Shown here piece by piece: positions 32,724-45,246 of a stretch of DNA of 64,000 nt. Below the pieces are notes generated by a model, which was given only the letters and a program-made list of their open reading frames with translations, was not told the origin of the DNA and did no database searches. The first letter of the stretch is position 1. Every line of letters starts with the position of its first letter. This DNA comes from Begonia masoniana (taxonomy: Eukaryota; Streptophyta; Magnoliopsida; Cucurbitales; Begoniaceae): assembly GCA_022432975.1 (NCBI GenBank), contig CM039512.1, positions 45,968,309 through 46,032,308 on the forward strand, written 5' to 3'. The position numbers and the translations under genes were made by a program.

Positions 32724-35700
32724 TTAATTCCTTGTAACTCCGAGTATCATCCTTAGCTTGCTAAAAGTGTCATACTTGAGAGGCTTCGTAAAAATATCAG
32801 CAACTTGATTGTCAGTCTTTATATACTTTACTTGTACTTCACTCTTCGCAATGTAGTCACGAAAGAATTGATACATCGTATCTATATACTTGCTTCTATC
32901 ATGAAAGACATGATTCTTCGTCATTGCAATAGCTGACTTATTGTCAACAAAAATCTCAATAGCTTCTTCTTTTGGCATTTGTAACTTCTTCAATAGTCTT
33001 CTCAGCCATATAGCGTGATATATACAATATGTACCTGCAACATATTTAGTTTCACAGGTGGATAGAGTCATAATTTGTTGTTTCTTCGACTCCAAGTAAA
33101 AGCAGTAGCACCCATGTAGAAAACAAAACTTGTTGTGGTATTCTAATAATCCATATCTTCACTTCAATCATTATCGCTATATCTAAAAAGCTTATAATCA
33201 TTAGAAAATGACTAAAGTATGCCAAAATTAATAGAACCTTTGATATATCGAAGAATTCGTTTTGCTGCCTGAAAATGTGTCATGGTTGGTGACTCCATAA
33301 ATCGACTAACCAGTCCAACTCAAAAAAGAATATATGTTCATATACAAGTTAAATACCTTAAACTTCCAACCAAGCTCTTGAAAGTTGTAGAATCAACTTT
33401 CTCTCATTCCTCATTCTTCGATAAATTTACTCCAAATGCAACAGGAGTATTCACAGGCTGACAATTCTCTATCTTGAACTTTTTTAGAATCTCTTTTGCA
33501 AAATCTTCTTGAGATATGTAAATACCATCATTTCTTTTATTGATCTTCATGCTAAGATAGTGCGACATTAGACCAATATCAGTTATCTCAAAATCATTGG
33601 TCATTGCTTGTTTGAATTCTTCGTACATACTCAGATTTCCTATGGGCATTTGATAAACTCAATTTCAAGGAAGTACATGTTAACTCGACTATTCTAAGCT
33701 CTTGGAGCTTGCTTCATGTCATACAATGCTTTCTTCACCTTCAATACCTTGTTTTCATAACCCTTTACAACATAGCCTTAAGGTTGTTCAACATAAACCT
33801 CTTCTTCCAGTACTTCATTCAAGAATGTCGATTTGACATTCATTTGATAAATCTTTCATCTCTTCTGAGCTGCTAATGAAATAATCAATCAGATAGTTTT
33901 CAAACGGACAATGGGAGCAAATGCTTACCTATAATCCATACCTGGACATTGACTATATTCTTTCACAACTAACCTGGTTTTGTATTTTTCCGTTTCTTCC
34001 TTTGCATTCTTCTTTTCTTTGAATATCCACTTCACACCAATGGACTTATGGCCTTCCGGAATGGTTGCTAGCTCTCATATCTCATTTTTCTCAATTGAAG
34101 AATCTCTTCATCCATGGCAATCCTCCATTTTTTTATCTTTCATAGTTTTTTCAAATACTAAGGTCTAACAATCGACAAAGCGACAAAAGAGAGTTAGATC
34201 TGCACTTAGATTTTGTGTTACCTCATAAAGATCTTGAAGACTTCTCATACGGGACTCTCTTTCACTTGAGCTTCCACTTGAAGAAGATGAAGGTGTATCT
34301 AATATTATCGGTGATCTTGGAGATGTAGCGAGCTCTTGAACTTCGTTTCTTTGCTCCTCATCAAAGAAATGAAAGAACTCATACCTCTTTTGGTCTTCAT
34401 CACTCCAATTCCAAGAATCTTCTTCATCAAACATCACGTCTCTACTAATAATTCTCTTCCCAAGACTTGACTCATAGAGCTTGTACCCATTAGAGCGTTG
34501 ATCATAACCGATGAATATATACTTATTACTTTTATCATCAAGCTTTGATCTCTTTTGATCTGGGACATGCACATAACCAATGCTTCTAAACACTCTCAAA
34601 TGGGAATTATTTGGTTTTATTCCACTTTATGCTTTTGAGGTGTTTTGTCCTACAAGCTTCTCATCAGGCATCTATTGGATAGGTAGACAGCACAATCAAT
34701 GGCTTCTGCCCATAACTCTTTCGGCATCTTCTTTATTTTTAGCATACTTCTCGTCATATGGAGAATGGTTCGATTCTTCCTTTCAAAAATATCATTTTGT
34801 TGATTAGATCTTGGAATGGTTAGGAATCGCCGGATGCCATGTGCTTCACAAAACTCATTAAACTCACCTCCATTATCTAATCTCAAATATTTAATGAAAT
34901 ACCTGCTTTGTCTTTCCACATATGCTTTGAAATTTCTAAAAACTTCAAAAACTTGAGATTTCTCCTACAAAAATAAACTCCAATTTTTTTGCTAAAATCA
35001 TCAATGAATAGGAGAAAATACTGATCTTTACCGAACAATTGAGGCTTAATCGGTCCACATACATCAGCATGAACAAGTTGAAGTGGTTTACTTGCTCTTC
35101 ATGTCGTCTTCTTTGAAAAACTCTTTCAAAATTTTTTGCCGACACGACACTCTTCGCATAATTGGTCTGGTTGATCTATGGGTGAAAACCCTTCAACATC
35201 ATTTTTTTGCCTAATAACTTTAAGCCACCGAAATTGAGATGGCCAAGTCACAAGTGTCAAAGCCATGAGATGTCCTTCACACAAGCCTTCAGACATCGAG
35301 CAATGTCAGAATAGATATCTAGCATAAACATTCTGTTTTTCGTCATCGGTACTTTCGCGATCACATTTCTTTTATCATCTTGAAGTATGAGACTACAATG
35401 CTTCATGTGAACTTCATAGTTTTTCTCCAATAATTGTCTCTAGCTCAAAATATTGTTCTTCATACTCGTAACATAATAAACATTGTTAATGAATTGATAA
35501 CCGTCATTTTTCATACAAATTAAAATCGTACATTTATCTTCTATTTGAACTTTTCAGTTATATCCAAACGTGACTGATCCGCTCACCGAGTTATCGATCT
35601 CCATAAATTTGCTCTTGTCGCCACACATGCGATTGTTGCTGAGTTGTCAAGATACCATATGTTACATGTGCTTCCTTCTCCTCCTTTGTAAGTAAGAAAC

Positions 35701-36590
35701 AAATTTTCCTCCACCTCTTTGCTTTGAGCATAATTTAACATTTCTTTAACATTTTGAGGACTCCAACAATCGCGAGCATAGTGTCCGTGCTTTTAGCAAT
35801 TGTAGCATTGAACACTTGATCGATCATTTTGTCTTGAGTGGCTTCCCGTGTCGCACTCTTTCACAAAATGACACTTTTCTTCATTGTCGAGATTTTCTCG
35901 TCCTCGACCTCTTCCTCTACCTTGTCCACGTCCTCTTCCTAGTTTGCTTCTCCCACGTTCATTCTCTTTCACCTAGAGCTTGTGGCCAAAACGTGATCGA
36001 TCATGAGCTTGTAAATAACCCATGAGTTGGTTAACCGTCATGATAGCTACAACCACATAATCAAACTTTGAATGCAACGAGCGAAGAACCTTTTCATTGA
36101 TGCGAACATCTTCTATTCTTTCTCCATATCTCTTCATTTGGTTTACGATCGCCAAAACCCTCGAAAAGATAAATCTGTTATGGACTCAAATTCTAGCATT
36201 CACAACGCTTCAAATTCTCCTCATAGGATTTGAAGACGTACCTTATTAACGTTATCAACGCCTTGATAAGAATTTTGTAGGATCTCTCATGCTTGCTTGG
36301 TGGTGGTCGCATTTGATACTCTCTTAAACATGGCTTCATCCAAACATTGATGAATAAGGGTAAGACCTTGTTGATCTCTCTTACGCGTTCTTTGGAGAGT
36401 CTCCTTTTGATTAGGAGTCATGGTAGAATCATCACGAGGCTCTTCATAGCCTCTATCGACAATCTCTCATACATTTTGCGAGCCAAGCAAATCCTTCATA
36501 CGAATGCATCAATTCTCATAATTGTCTTATGTAAGTTGAGGGAAATGGAATGAAAATGTAGAATTCGACATTTCTACAAGATAAAAAAAC
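32724..36590 (-). pseudogene. copia gag-pol polyprotein, multiply broken
   Basis: Order on the minus strand: gag pieces (36155-35973, [20 protein letters not shown]); a CCHC knuckle at about 35805-35764 reading CYNC-stop-KHGHYARDC; integrase (34919-34650, YLRLDNGGEFNEFCEAHGI and IFERKNRTILHM; then 34599-34165); RT (33649-33404, EEFKQAMTNDFEITDIGLMS, ISQEDFAKEILKKFK); and RNase H (33095-32724, SKKQQIMTLSTCETKYVAGT, FVDNKSAIAMTKN, DIFTKPL). Where the RT catalytic YVDD is expected (about 33690-33660) the frame reads YFLEIEF, so the catalytic pair seems lost. Stops and frameshifts separate all domains. Confidence 0.87.
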
Positions 36591-36593
36591 TGA

Positions 36594-36605
36594 GCTTTGA
36601 TACCA
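36594..36605 (-). promoter_or_regulatory. Primer-binding site of the decayed copia
   Basis: The minus strand reads TGGTATCAAAGC, complementary to the initiator-Met tRNA end, three bases from the LTR. Confidence 0.8.
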
Positions 36606-36608
36606 ATT

Positions 36609-36975
36609 TGTTTGAATGATGAAGAGAGATTCTTGGAGAAGGAAAAAATATAAATTGCAGAGGAGGGAGCTTAAGAGAAAATTATTTTTATTGAAATGTT
36701 TTGGCTATTGGATTTATTTCAAATGCCTAGACTCACATCTTATTTATAAGATTATTTGGTGCATGTATAAAACAATACATGAATCACCTATTTATTCTAA
36801 TACATGTATTAACACTTAATGAATCACCTAAGTACATGAATCAATATACCTACACATACATGAATATCAACTCTATAGGTGACTCTTCAAAAATACATTG
36901 ACTTTAACCAAAATCATATTAAAAAATATACATTAACTAATTTATGTTATTTGAATTAAGTTTATATTTTTAAAG
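36609..36975 (-). repeat. 5' LTR of the decayed copia
   Basis: Begins on the plus strand with TGTTTGAATGATG next to the PBS and ends near TATATTTTTAAA. It is paired with 32368-32710. Confidence 0.75.
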
Positions 36976-39600
36976 TAAATGTGGTGGAAAAGCAAAACTA
37001 GTGATGAACCTTCTTTTACCCAAGATTGAAATCTGTCTTCCCCCTCATGTCATCATCACCCTATGAAAGCAGATAAATTCTGCGTTTTCCAAGACGTCCT
37101 ATCCCCCTCTCTCTCTAACACGCACATGAACATACAGGTAATATGAAATCCAATTGCAAGCTGTTAAATATATAGAAATAGTGATAAAATGAAGAGAGAG
37201 AGAGAGAGGTCACATGTTGATACTTTTAAGGAAAGATGTTCTAAGAAAAAAGGAAGGGGCATTAAGTCAATGGAGCAGAAAATTTCCTCATTTGTGAGAG
37301 GTGAGTTGTTTAGGGAGAAATTATGGCGTAGAAGAGTTATGATTAAGTACGATGAACCACTGTTCATTCCCACTATAGATTTCCCTTATATAGTAATGTT
37401 ACCGACAGTTTGATGATTATTGCTTTCATATTATTATATCTCCATAACCCTAACAAGCTCGATTATCCCCACTTGTCAACTCATCAACGCCTCGATGACT
37501 CTTTTTCTAATACATATTTTCACTCATTTCCATGTCGTACCCACCTTCACTTTTCTTATCAAACATTTCTTCATGCATTCTCCCTCCTTTTGGAAGGAAA
37601 GCTTCCATCAACAGCTCATGGCCGAACCTAGTGGCTTTGAGGTGTTTCCATTGTTGCTATGAATTTTAAGTGTTTTGGAAGATAAACCTTAGACTTTAGC
37701 CATGGAAAACAAGAAAAATCAAGGCAAGTTTCTTTTGGGTCAATTGGTTAAGCGCTAGCTACAAGCTAAGTTAAAGAATATAGAGAAAGTGATGATCAAA
37801 ATCACTTTTATCTTTGATAAAGTCAAGTTCATGGTGAAAGGATTAACTATTAAGCGAAGTGCTGGAGTGGATAATCAAGATTAATACTTCATTATAGAAT
37901 AAGTAGTTCAACGTTGATAAATTACATTATTTTAATCTAAACACCATATGGTACTCTACAACCCATACAAACTCGGTCTATGTAATACATGATATGGTTA
38001 TTTTTTATTATTGTGGCAAAAACTAATTACTCTTGAAATATAAAATAAAAATAAATGAATAATGTCACGATCACGAGGTAGCAACCACATAAATCCAAGA
38101 AGAATTTGATTCTCGAAATGAGTCTAACCGTGTTCGACGGTAGATGCTTTGAGTGGTTTGCAACAAAAAGACTTACAAACCAATTTGAGATGTGACCTAG
38201 CCACATAAGAAGGGTCAACCTACACGATAACTAACCATCAAATAAACATGATAAACAAATACGATGACCGCGTCTAACAATTGGATCACAAAGTTCCTCA
38301 ACTCTACATGACACGCCTTTGGTTCCACGGACTACCTCTCGAAAATAGAAATCAATTAAGGTGAGTTGATTAGACCCAGTTAGGAATTTTATTGTTATAT
38401 TGAATATTTTGTAAAAAAAATTATTAGCATGCATGGATTTCCTATTCATTTTAATATCATCTTCCATGAACATCTAATGGAACCTTCCTATTTAAAGATG
38501 CGCCAGAGTGCCTCAATGCTTTGAGTCATGACCCAAAAGGGACTCAAGATAGGACGAGAGACGACCCGATCCAAAAATCAAAACAATCTGTCCAACCCTT
38601 AATTTAGTTTAATATTATTATGTTAAATAGTGAAAGACTTTCACTGCAATCATAAATCAAGACCCAAACCAAAAGAAGTAAATTTCATGTCCATTTAAAG
38701 TCACCTTAATTGATAAAACATTGATACATGTCTAAAAATTGACGTGAAGGATAAAGTTAAATAATTTAAAGTTTACAAGTTCTATAAATGTTTAATCTCT
38801 CAATGAAATAAAATTTTAGAAAAGATAAAAATTTAGAATAATATGTGCATCGAGCCTATGAACGACCTCTTGATTATATTCTGAAAGAGATGTCGTTGAG
38901 TTAAATCGGCTAAACTCAATAAGGATGTATTTTATTTCTAGTTCTCATGTTTAATTTAATCAATTAATAATAGTTTAAAAATCTAAATAAAAATAAAATC
39001 ACTCATAGTCTCCGTGCATATTATGTTTTATGTAATGAAATGAAAATAACGACACTTAGCAATCACTAACACCATATAAAACACCATAATCAAATTAAAG
39101 ATTTTGTGCCCAGTGACACGACACAGTCAAGTGTCTCACTCTAGTTAAGACTAATATTTCATGACGAGAAAATAGAAACGTACATAAAATGATATATGCA
39201 AAAACAAAGTACTAACATAGATTTACCAATTATTTTATAAAATAAAATAATTATTTAAATGTGCAAAATAAATTCCTACCTCAAGTGGAGCTATCATGGT
39301 TTAAAGCCCAAAATATCCAAACTCAATGTCAACCGTCCAAGATTTAATTAAAATCGCGGGTACTTAATGAAAAATAAAATTAATAAATTTTTGGGCTAAA
39401 ATTTATCTATTAAATTCTAAACTTCTTCTTCTTAAAATAATCCAAATTTTAAATGGGTAATTTTTATCCATTAAAATTCTCAATTATTCTTTCTTAGAAA
39501 ATAGGATAATTAATCTTTAAATTGTGTCCAATAAAAGTCCAAAACTCGGCCCAAAAGGAGTTGGACTGCAACCCAGCTCAAAGCCCAAGATAAAGAAATA
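36976..39600. other. No gene recognised
   Basis: AT-rich sequence with a (GA)n run at 37189-37210. A short frame from 37701 (MENKKNQGKFLLGQLVKR) ends at a stop after 18 codons and matches nothing I know. The stretch 38500-39560 has the feel of old LTR or internal retroelement sequence, but no terminus, PBS, PPT or protein motif could be identified. Confidence 0.55.
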
Positions 39601-40555
39601 AACTGCAGCCGAATAAATTGCCCATTTACGGTCCACAATGCAGCCCAAAGCAGCATGTGGGTCAGCGTGGTCTTCTTCGACGACGCTGTGCGCTTCCGCC
39701 AGGGATTCCAGCCATCCCGCCGGCGTTTCTTTCCACAGAATTTCCTACTTCAACAGTCCAGTTATCCATTTCAATCGAGCAAAAAGATTCAGAATTTTTC
39801 AATTCAAAATTTCATGCCTATACATACGATTCATACCAATTGACTAGGAAGAAAAGTTTAGACTTTCTCGGTACAAACAATTCGATTTAATCCAAATTCG
39901 GCCTTAAAAATGAGCAAAAGAAAAGCTAAAGGAAATTGGGGTTTTCAGCTACCTTGAACGACGACCCTAATTCTAAGAACCCCTGATTTACGCGGGGAGA
40001 AGTTTTCGTCTGTGCACCAAATCTTTCCTCTAGAACAAATGGCAATCCCCTTCCAATTTACAGAGAAAAATATTATATAAAAGAAAGACCAAGGACTTTG
40101 GCAACAATAAGGTTGCACAGGAGGAAAAGAGATTTGCTTACCAATGGCGATTCCTTTCTTCTGTCAAAAGCCAAAATCGAAGCCCCAATTCGCCTAACAA
40201 TAGTTTGCCGAGAGAGGGGGGAGAGAGAGAGATACTGTTCTTCTAGCGGACAGAGGATAATGGAGAGATGGATAAATTTAGTGACGGACTCGGCCCGCTA
40301 CAACAACGAACAGGTTTGGCCCGAGCTACATCGACGAGCCAAGCCGAGTATTGCCATCTGGGTTCGCCAGCCCATTGATGATCGGGCTCCACGAGCCAGC
40401 TCGTGAGCTTGCGAGCTCGAGCCTAGCTCGGGGCCCGCTCCCCCCGACTAGTGATCCCCTCAATGACTCAGCTCCTCTAGCCTGTTCGTCTTCCTCGATT
40501 CCTCCTTTTCAGCACGCTGAAAGCTCATGACGAGAATTTTTTTAAAAAAAAAAAA
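39601..40555. other. No gene recognised; GC-richer stretch
   Basis: Several overlapping frames (39618-39890, 40098-40406) arise from locally higher GC. Repeated GCTCGTGAGCTTGCGAGCTC-type palindromic words occur at 40398-40422. No domain is recognisable. It is possibly part of an LTR continuing into the palindromic array at 40558. Confidence 0.45.
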
Positions 40556-40557
40556 CA

Positions 40558-40760
40558 TAAGGGGTCGATCGATCGACACCCTCTCGGGTGGCGAACGGTG
40601 GAAGGCAAGCGTGAGCCGATCGGTCGCTAGGCAAGCGTGAGTCGATCAGTTGCTGCCATTTTGGCGACCGATCAGCACCGCTCGGGCGCCAACTTCTTCG
40701 TCTCAAGTGGAGGGGTGATCGGTCGACATTTTTAGCCGACCGATCGGCAGCCCCTCTTCC
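40558..40760. repeat. Palindrome-rich array (CGATCGATCG / CCGACCGATCGGC)
   Basis: GTCGATCGATCGAC (perfect 14-base palindrome), AGCCGATCGGTCGCTAGG, GTCGATCAG, GCGACCGATCAGC, GATCGGTCGACA and GCCGACCGATCGGC (perfect 14-base palindrome) lie within 200 bases. This is the same word type as in LTR D (9990-10190), so it probably marks another LTR fragment whose ends I cannot see. Confidence 0.7.
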
Positions 40761-41039
40761 CTTGGCTGATCTGTTCCCCTCTTTCTCAAGCAACAGTCAT
40801 CAGACCGTTGCTTCTGCAGCGCCGCACCTCCAATTAATTAGATCCGCAATTTCTTATATAGTTGTATCTAAATCGAGACAACAAGAATATAGATATTTTT
40901 ATAAAGTTGTCCAACTTAAACCACGAAAATTAAAAACCGATGTAGATAATAGATGAAATTCTACTTATTTAATGTTGGAAAATACTAGACCATATTGACA
41001 ACTTATTTATGCTTTTATTAATGAGAAAGTATTAATCTT

Positions 41040-41252
41040 GATAAATCTAGTTACGATGTAGTTAATATATTTCTTGATTTTTTAAAACCATTTTATGATG
41101 CTACAAATGAATATTCGGAAATTTATTATCTCACTTCTCATCTTGTTCTCCTAATTTTTATAAATTTAATGGGTAATTTTGCACAATATCGACAAATAGA
41201 TGAATTTAGAGATATACTTCATAAAATAGAAATAAAATTTAAAAAATATTAG
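41040..41252 (+). pseudogene. Probable hAT transposase fragment
   Basis: An open stretch of 70 codons reads VVNIFLDFLKPFYDATNEYS, then TSHLVLLIFINLMGN and a charged end. The FLKPFYDAT...TSHL pattern resembles the middle of plant hAT transposases. No start codon, other exons or terminal repeats are seen next to it. The upstream 40840-41039 carries no readable continuation. Confidence is moderate because it is a single short segment. Confidence 0.45.
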
Positions 41253-41259
41253 CTTAACA

Positions 41260-41960
41260 TTCCTCCCATTTTTTGATGAGTCAAGCCCCTAAAAGAGCTA
41301 GCTCAAAAAACCCACAAATACAATGTGTGCTCGGGTGTGAATGTGAGTGGCCGAAAATGCTCAAAATGAAGGAGATGAAATGGAAAATGCTTAAAAGATT
41401 AAATGAAGGTGAGTGTGTGTAAGTGAAAACCGTGGCAAAAAGTAGTAAAAAAGATGAATGAAATGGAGTGAAAATCGTGGGTGTGAAGCTTACCCGGTCG
41501 AGTGCACCTCGATTTCTTCATTTCATATAAGTGATCGAATGTTTGAAAATCACTATATGCAGGAGTGGCATGTGGATACCAATCCAGATCGACATCAAAA
41601 AATGTTGGCTCGCCTAAATCAACTGTTCTAGGTGAATCAGAATCAATCGATATCGCTTATACAACAAAAATTCTCTGGAGCAAGATAATAATATAGAGGT
41701 TTTAGAGAAATTGGATGTGGTGAGAATGGAGGGCGCGAGGCTCCTTATATAGGGCAGGGAGAACGGTTCCTCGTTCTCCGGGAGGTGAGCTTGAGGGTGG
41801 GGACCCCCCTCGCACATGTGTGGAGCACGGGGAGAACGCCTCGATAGAACGTAAAACCGTTCTCGGAGAACAGTCCCCATTCTATGTGTAAATTTCATAA
41901 CGGTGGGTTATCGGTTAATCGCTAGGATTTTTTTTATACGTTTTTTATAGTTTAAAGTTT
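41260..41960. mobile_element. Fragment related to the solo LTR at 43575, plus GTTCTC-rich repeat
   Basis: 41310-41480 shares CCCACAAAT..TGTGCTCGGGTGT, GGCCGAAAAT and a run of GAAATGGA/GTGAGTGTGTG words with 43605-43900. 41750-41930 has repeated CGTTCTC/GAGAACG words resembling the arms of the element at 30963-32338. Boundaries are not visible. Confidence 0.45.
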
Positions 41961-41974
41961 TTTTTGGTAAAATT

Positions 41975-42100
41975 TCAATTCAGGCCCTAACGTATGGAGT
42001 CATTGGTCATTTGGTCCCTAACGTTTATTTTTTACCCAATCAGACCCTATCATATACGTCCGTTTGCAATTCAAACCCTCCCGTTAAATTTTGCACGTGC
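41975..42100. repeat. Repeat with CCCTAACGT words
   Basis: Repeated AGGCCCTAACGTATGG, GGTCCCTAACGTTTA and CAGACCCTATC, then CAAACCCTCCCGTTA. Such sequence often forms the ends of plant Mutator-like or other DNA elements. The block at 63684-63803 is similar in style but not in sequence. Confidence 0.45.
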
Positions 42101-42355
42101 CCTGCTAAAACTCCAAAATATCTTTCTTTCCCCTTCCTTCTTCGATCTTCCCTCTTCTTCTCTTCTCAGATCTCTCGCTCAGCACAGCTCGCACAGCCTC
42201 TCACTCCTTCGCTCGCAGCCCTCCGTCGCTCGCAGACTATTGCCCGCGCACTGCCTCTCCCAGTCGCTGTCTCTCGTACTCGCACTTTTGGACTTTTTAT
42301 TTCATTTGGTCCCACTCGCTTGTACTTTCACTACTTTCGCTCGCCTGCTCGCAAG

Positions 42356-45246
42356 ATGGATAATGGTAGTTCTTCAACTACATGTATGTTGTACTTTACT
42401 TTAAATTGTCATTTGGTTAAGCAAAATCATATGGTTAAATTAAAAAAAAAAATCAAACGGTATACCAATCAAGGCGATAAGCATAACACAGGGTAATTTT
42501 TTTAAAAGTATACGGTAGTCATTAAATGGAAAGCTTGCATTGAAGAATTTCCTGCCAAATCTCCCCCGTCGTCCAAACTCATCTCAAAAAGGTTTAGTAT
42601 ATGAAAAATCTGGCTTTCCAGGATCTCTTTGGTTGTTGAGAAGTTTATTATGTGGTTTTTGTCTGTTCGCTTTGATTTCAATTGTGAATTATCACCAATA
42701 GTCTCAAGGGTACTGGTCGAGTTCAAAATTCTTTGGTCCTACTGTAAATTTAAATTAGAATAATGAGAGATAGTTTAGTGTATGTTTTTAAGGTGAAAAC
42801 CATACATCTTCTCCAAGATAATAGAGAAATTGAGTTGGGGAAATTCTAATTATAGTTTTTATTTGAGATTGTATGTTCTGATAACAAGAAATCAAAAACA
42901 TATAATTAGACAGAAACAGTTTTGACTTGCTGATACTTCGTAAGGGAGGCGTTCTATTTTAATATCACGTTATTTTCTGCTAATCTGATAAGGTAGTCAG
43001 CTACTGTAAATGCTGTTCTTTTGTCCTTTGAAGTGCCCTATGTAATTCATTTTGAACTACCGGCATTCTGGTGTACGATTCTTCTTTTTCAACCCTTCAA
43101 AGTCAGTGTCCATATTTTATTTAAGATGGGTATCATTTTGTGATTCTTTATAAATGAGGTTTTTTTTTTTTTTTTTTCTCTTTTTATATGGTCTTGTTTA
43201 GTGCGTTTTCTTCCTTACTTTTATGATTTTTTTCTCGAATGAATGAAAACTGCATTGTACCTCCCATTGAATCAAGTCTTAGAATTTTCAAGTTGCTGTT
43301 GATTTTTCCAATTAAGAAAAATATGTTTAATTGAAATTTGGTTCTTCATATATTGACTTTTCAATTGCAGTGGTTTGTGAAGGAGTATCTCTCATTGTTT
43401 GTTTTTGTTATGAAAGAGCTGCTATGCACACATCATGGACACGAGACAATCCAGGATGAAGGTTTCTTGCATGTAAAAAATATGAGGTAAATACAATGAA
43501 ATTATGTGAATTATTTACTTTACTTTAGTTCGAACACACTTACATTATTTATTTTTTCATAGCGAGGCACAAGATGACACGGGATCCCCTAGAGAAGGGT
43601 CCGTGTATAACCCACAAATGTGCGAGAAATGTGCTCGGGTGTTAAGTGTCCAATAGCCGAAAATAAAGAGAACTAAATGAAAGAAAAAGTGCAAATAAAT
43701 AAAAGGTGGAAGTGTGTGGTTTGTGAGGGCCGAAATATGTAGAGAATGAGATGAATAAAATGCAACAAATAGAAGAAAATAAAGGTGTGGAATGTGTGTG
43801 GAAAAGTGATGAAATGGAGATGAATATGAAGGAAATAAATGCAATAAAATAAAAGTGAGTGTGTGAAAATGGTGTAGCCGAATTTTAGAGGTGATTGTGT
43901 GTAGAAAGTGATGGCAAGAAGTAAATGAAAATTACTTTGGCGGGTTCAAAGAGCTATCCTACGTTAGGCTCTTTGAACAAACGATTTTCCCGTAGAAAAA
44001 TCGACCACCTAGGGCCTAGGTTTCCGTCCTCAACTCCAACTCCCAATGGAGAAGGCGAGGGAATAGTTAAGAGCTAACCTAGCAACCCAAGCTAGGTTAG
44101 CAATGGAGGGCTACTCCACTTGGCTCAAGGAACCAAAGAAAAACCAAAGGAAAATAGAGCTTTGGTAGGGAAATAGGTGTTGTATAAATTTGACAAAAAG
44201 TATTTTACACACACCAATGCAATGCTTAAATAGGCAACCTAAGGTGAATGGGGTTTGGAGGAGAAATTATGGCCTTTGATTAGAAGAAATGGGATGGCAA
44301 GGAGGAGGGAAGCCGAGGCGCGCGAAGGCCACCAATCAGCGCTGCCGCCTGCGCTAGCTGGATCTCGGCGACGCGCCAACGCCAGCACCCGGGTAGGCGC
44401 GATCTGACAGCCAACGCGCGCCAACTCACCAATCCTCGCCAAGCTGCCCGCGCCTCTCGCCCGCTTGCCCGCGCCTGTTGTTTCCTGCCCGCGCGCGCCA
44501 AGTGTACAGCTTGGATGAAGGCCGAGCCAAAAATGCATCAAGGGCCAAAATTTGTCCAAGTCTTGAATCCATGTTGTCACCCACTCATGTACCTGCAAAA
44601 TTATACCTTTAGATGTGGGCTCTTTTTTGGACCAAGTCTTTATTTGGGCTTGATTTTGTTGAGGCTTTTCCTTGAAGGCTTGATTTTCGAGTTGAGTTTC
44701 TTCAACCCAAATCCACCATCATACATCTAATCTTAACCACACAATCTAATGCATGCAATGCAATTATAAATCCATACAATAAAGGCGAATGTATGTCAAA
44801 TAAGTTTGAAATTAAAATTACACATTTAATGGCCCAGGAAGACAAATTCCCATAGGGTTGCTAGAATGCTCCGTGTGTATGCTCCAATGAATGACATGAC
44901 ATGGCTTCTCCTCATCTTCCGAGGTTGGCTTCTAAGTGAAGTCCATGATGGAATCAAAACCTGCAAAAAGAGACAATTCATTAGAACATTGGGTGATTAA
45001 ATTTTGTGCCCGAGTTTGTGATCTTATGACGGGCCTCCGAGGCATGTCACAAGAGGTTATGATTTTTTCACATGGTACGATCCACCAACAAAGGAGAGAA
45101 AGAAAAATGTACTGAATCTATTACAGTCGCGACTTAAGGAAGTAGAAGCAATGAACGAGAAGTTGCGTACAAAACTACTATTATATAAGTTTTTGTGGAT
45201 TGTCACAACAGTTGTAGTTGCTCTTTATGTATGCTACAAAATGTAA
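42356..45246 (+). pseudogene. GRF-type zinc-finger gene (about 115 codons), disrupted
   Basis: Three exons can be built: 42356-42383, 43371-43486 and 43563-43574 plus 45055-45246 (one copy of the CAAGA duplication kept). Both introns have GT...AG ends (ACAT|GTATGT ... TTGCAG|TGG; GAG|GTAAAT ... CATAG|CGA) and the frame is kept. The product would have a GRF finger (CFCYERAAMHTSWTRDNPG, then RFLACKKYE, then DFFTWYDPP), a coiled-coil-like stretch (LLQSRLKEVEAMNEKLRTKL) and a C-terminal membrane segment (FLWIVTTVVVALYVCY). Plant GRF-finger proteins have this small plan. Two lesions: TGA at 43455-43457 where CGA (Arg) is expected, and a solo LTR in exon 3. Such genes are sometimes carried by DNA transposons, so host-gene status is inference. 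Confidence 0.75.
43575..45049 (+). mobile_element. Solo LTR (1475 bp) inserted in exon 3 of the GRF gene
   Basis: Starts TGACACGGGATCC and ends CGAGGCATGTCA, with TGACA/TGTCA inverted termini and perfect duplications CAAGA at 43570-43574 and 45050-45054. No second LTR, PBS, PPT or coding region lies inside. The middle is GC-rich (44300-44510) like the variable block of other LTRs here. Strand is nominal. Confidence 0.83.

Larger units (their letters stand above)
32368..36975 (-). mobile_element. Decayed Ty1/copia retrotransposon
   Basis: Two diverged direct repeats (about 32368-32710 and 36609-36975, the LTRs) flank a minus-strand region with gag, CCHC, integrase, RT and RNase H in copia order. 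The PBS lies beside the right LTR. The LTRs differ by many substitutions and small indels, so the insertion is old. Total length about 4.6 kb fits a complete copia element. Confidence 0.87.

Noticed and set aside
39618..40406. Frames of 60-100 codons suggesting a small gene
   Set aside because: Three overlapping frames on the same strand with no domain or splice support.
42011..42496. 161-codon plus-strand frame over the GRF gene 5' region
   Set aside because: It overlaps exon 1 in another frame, runs through a CT-rich leader and intron, and has no domain.
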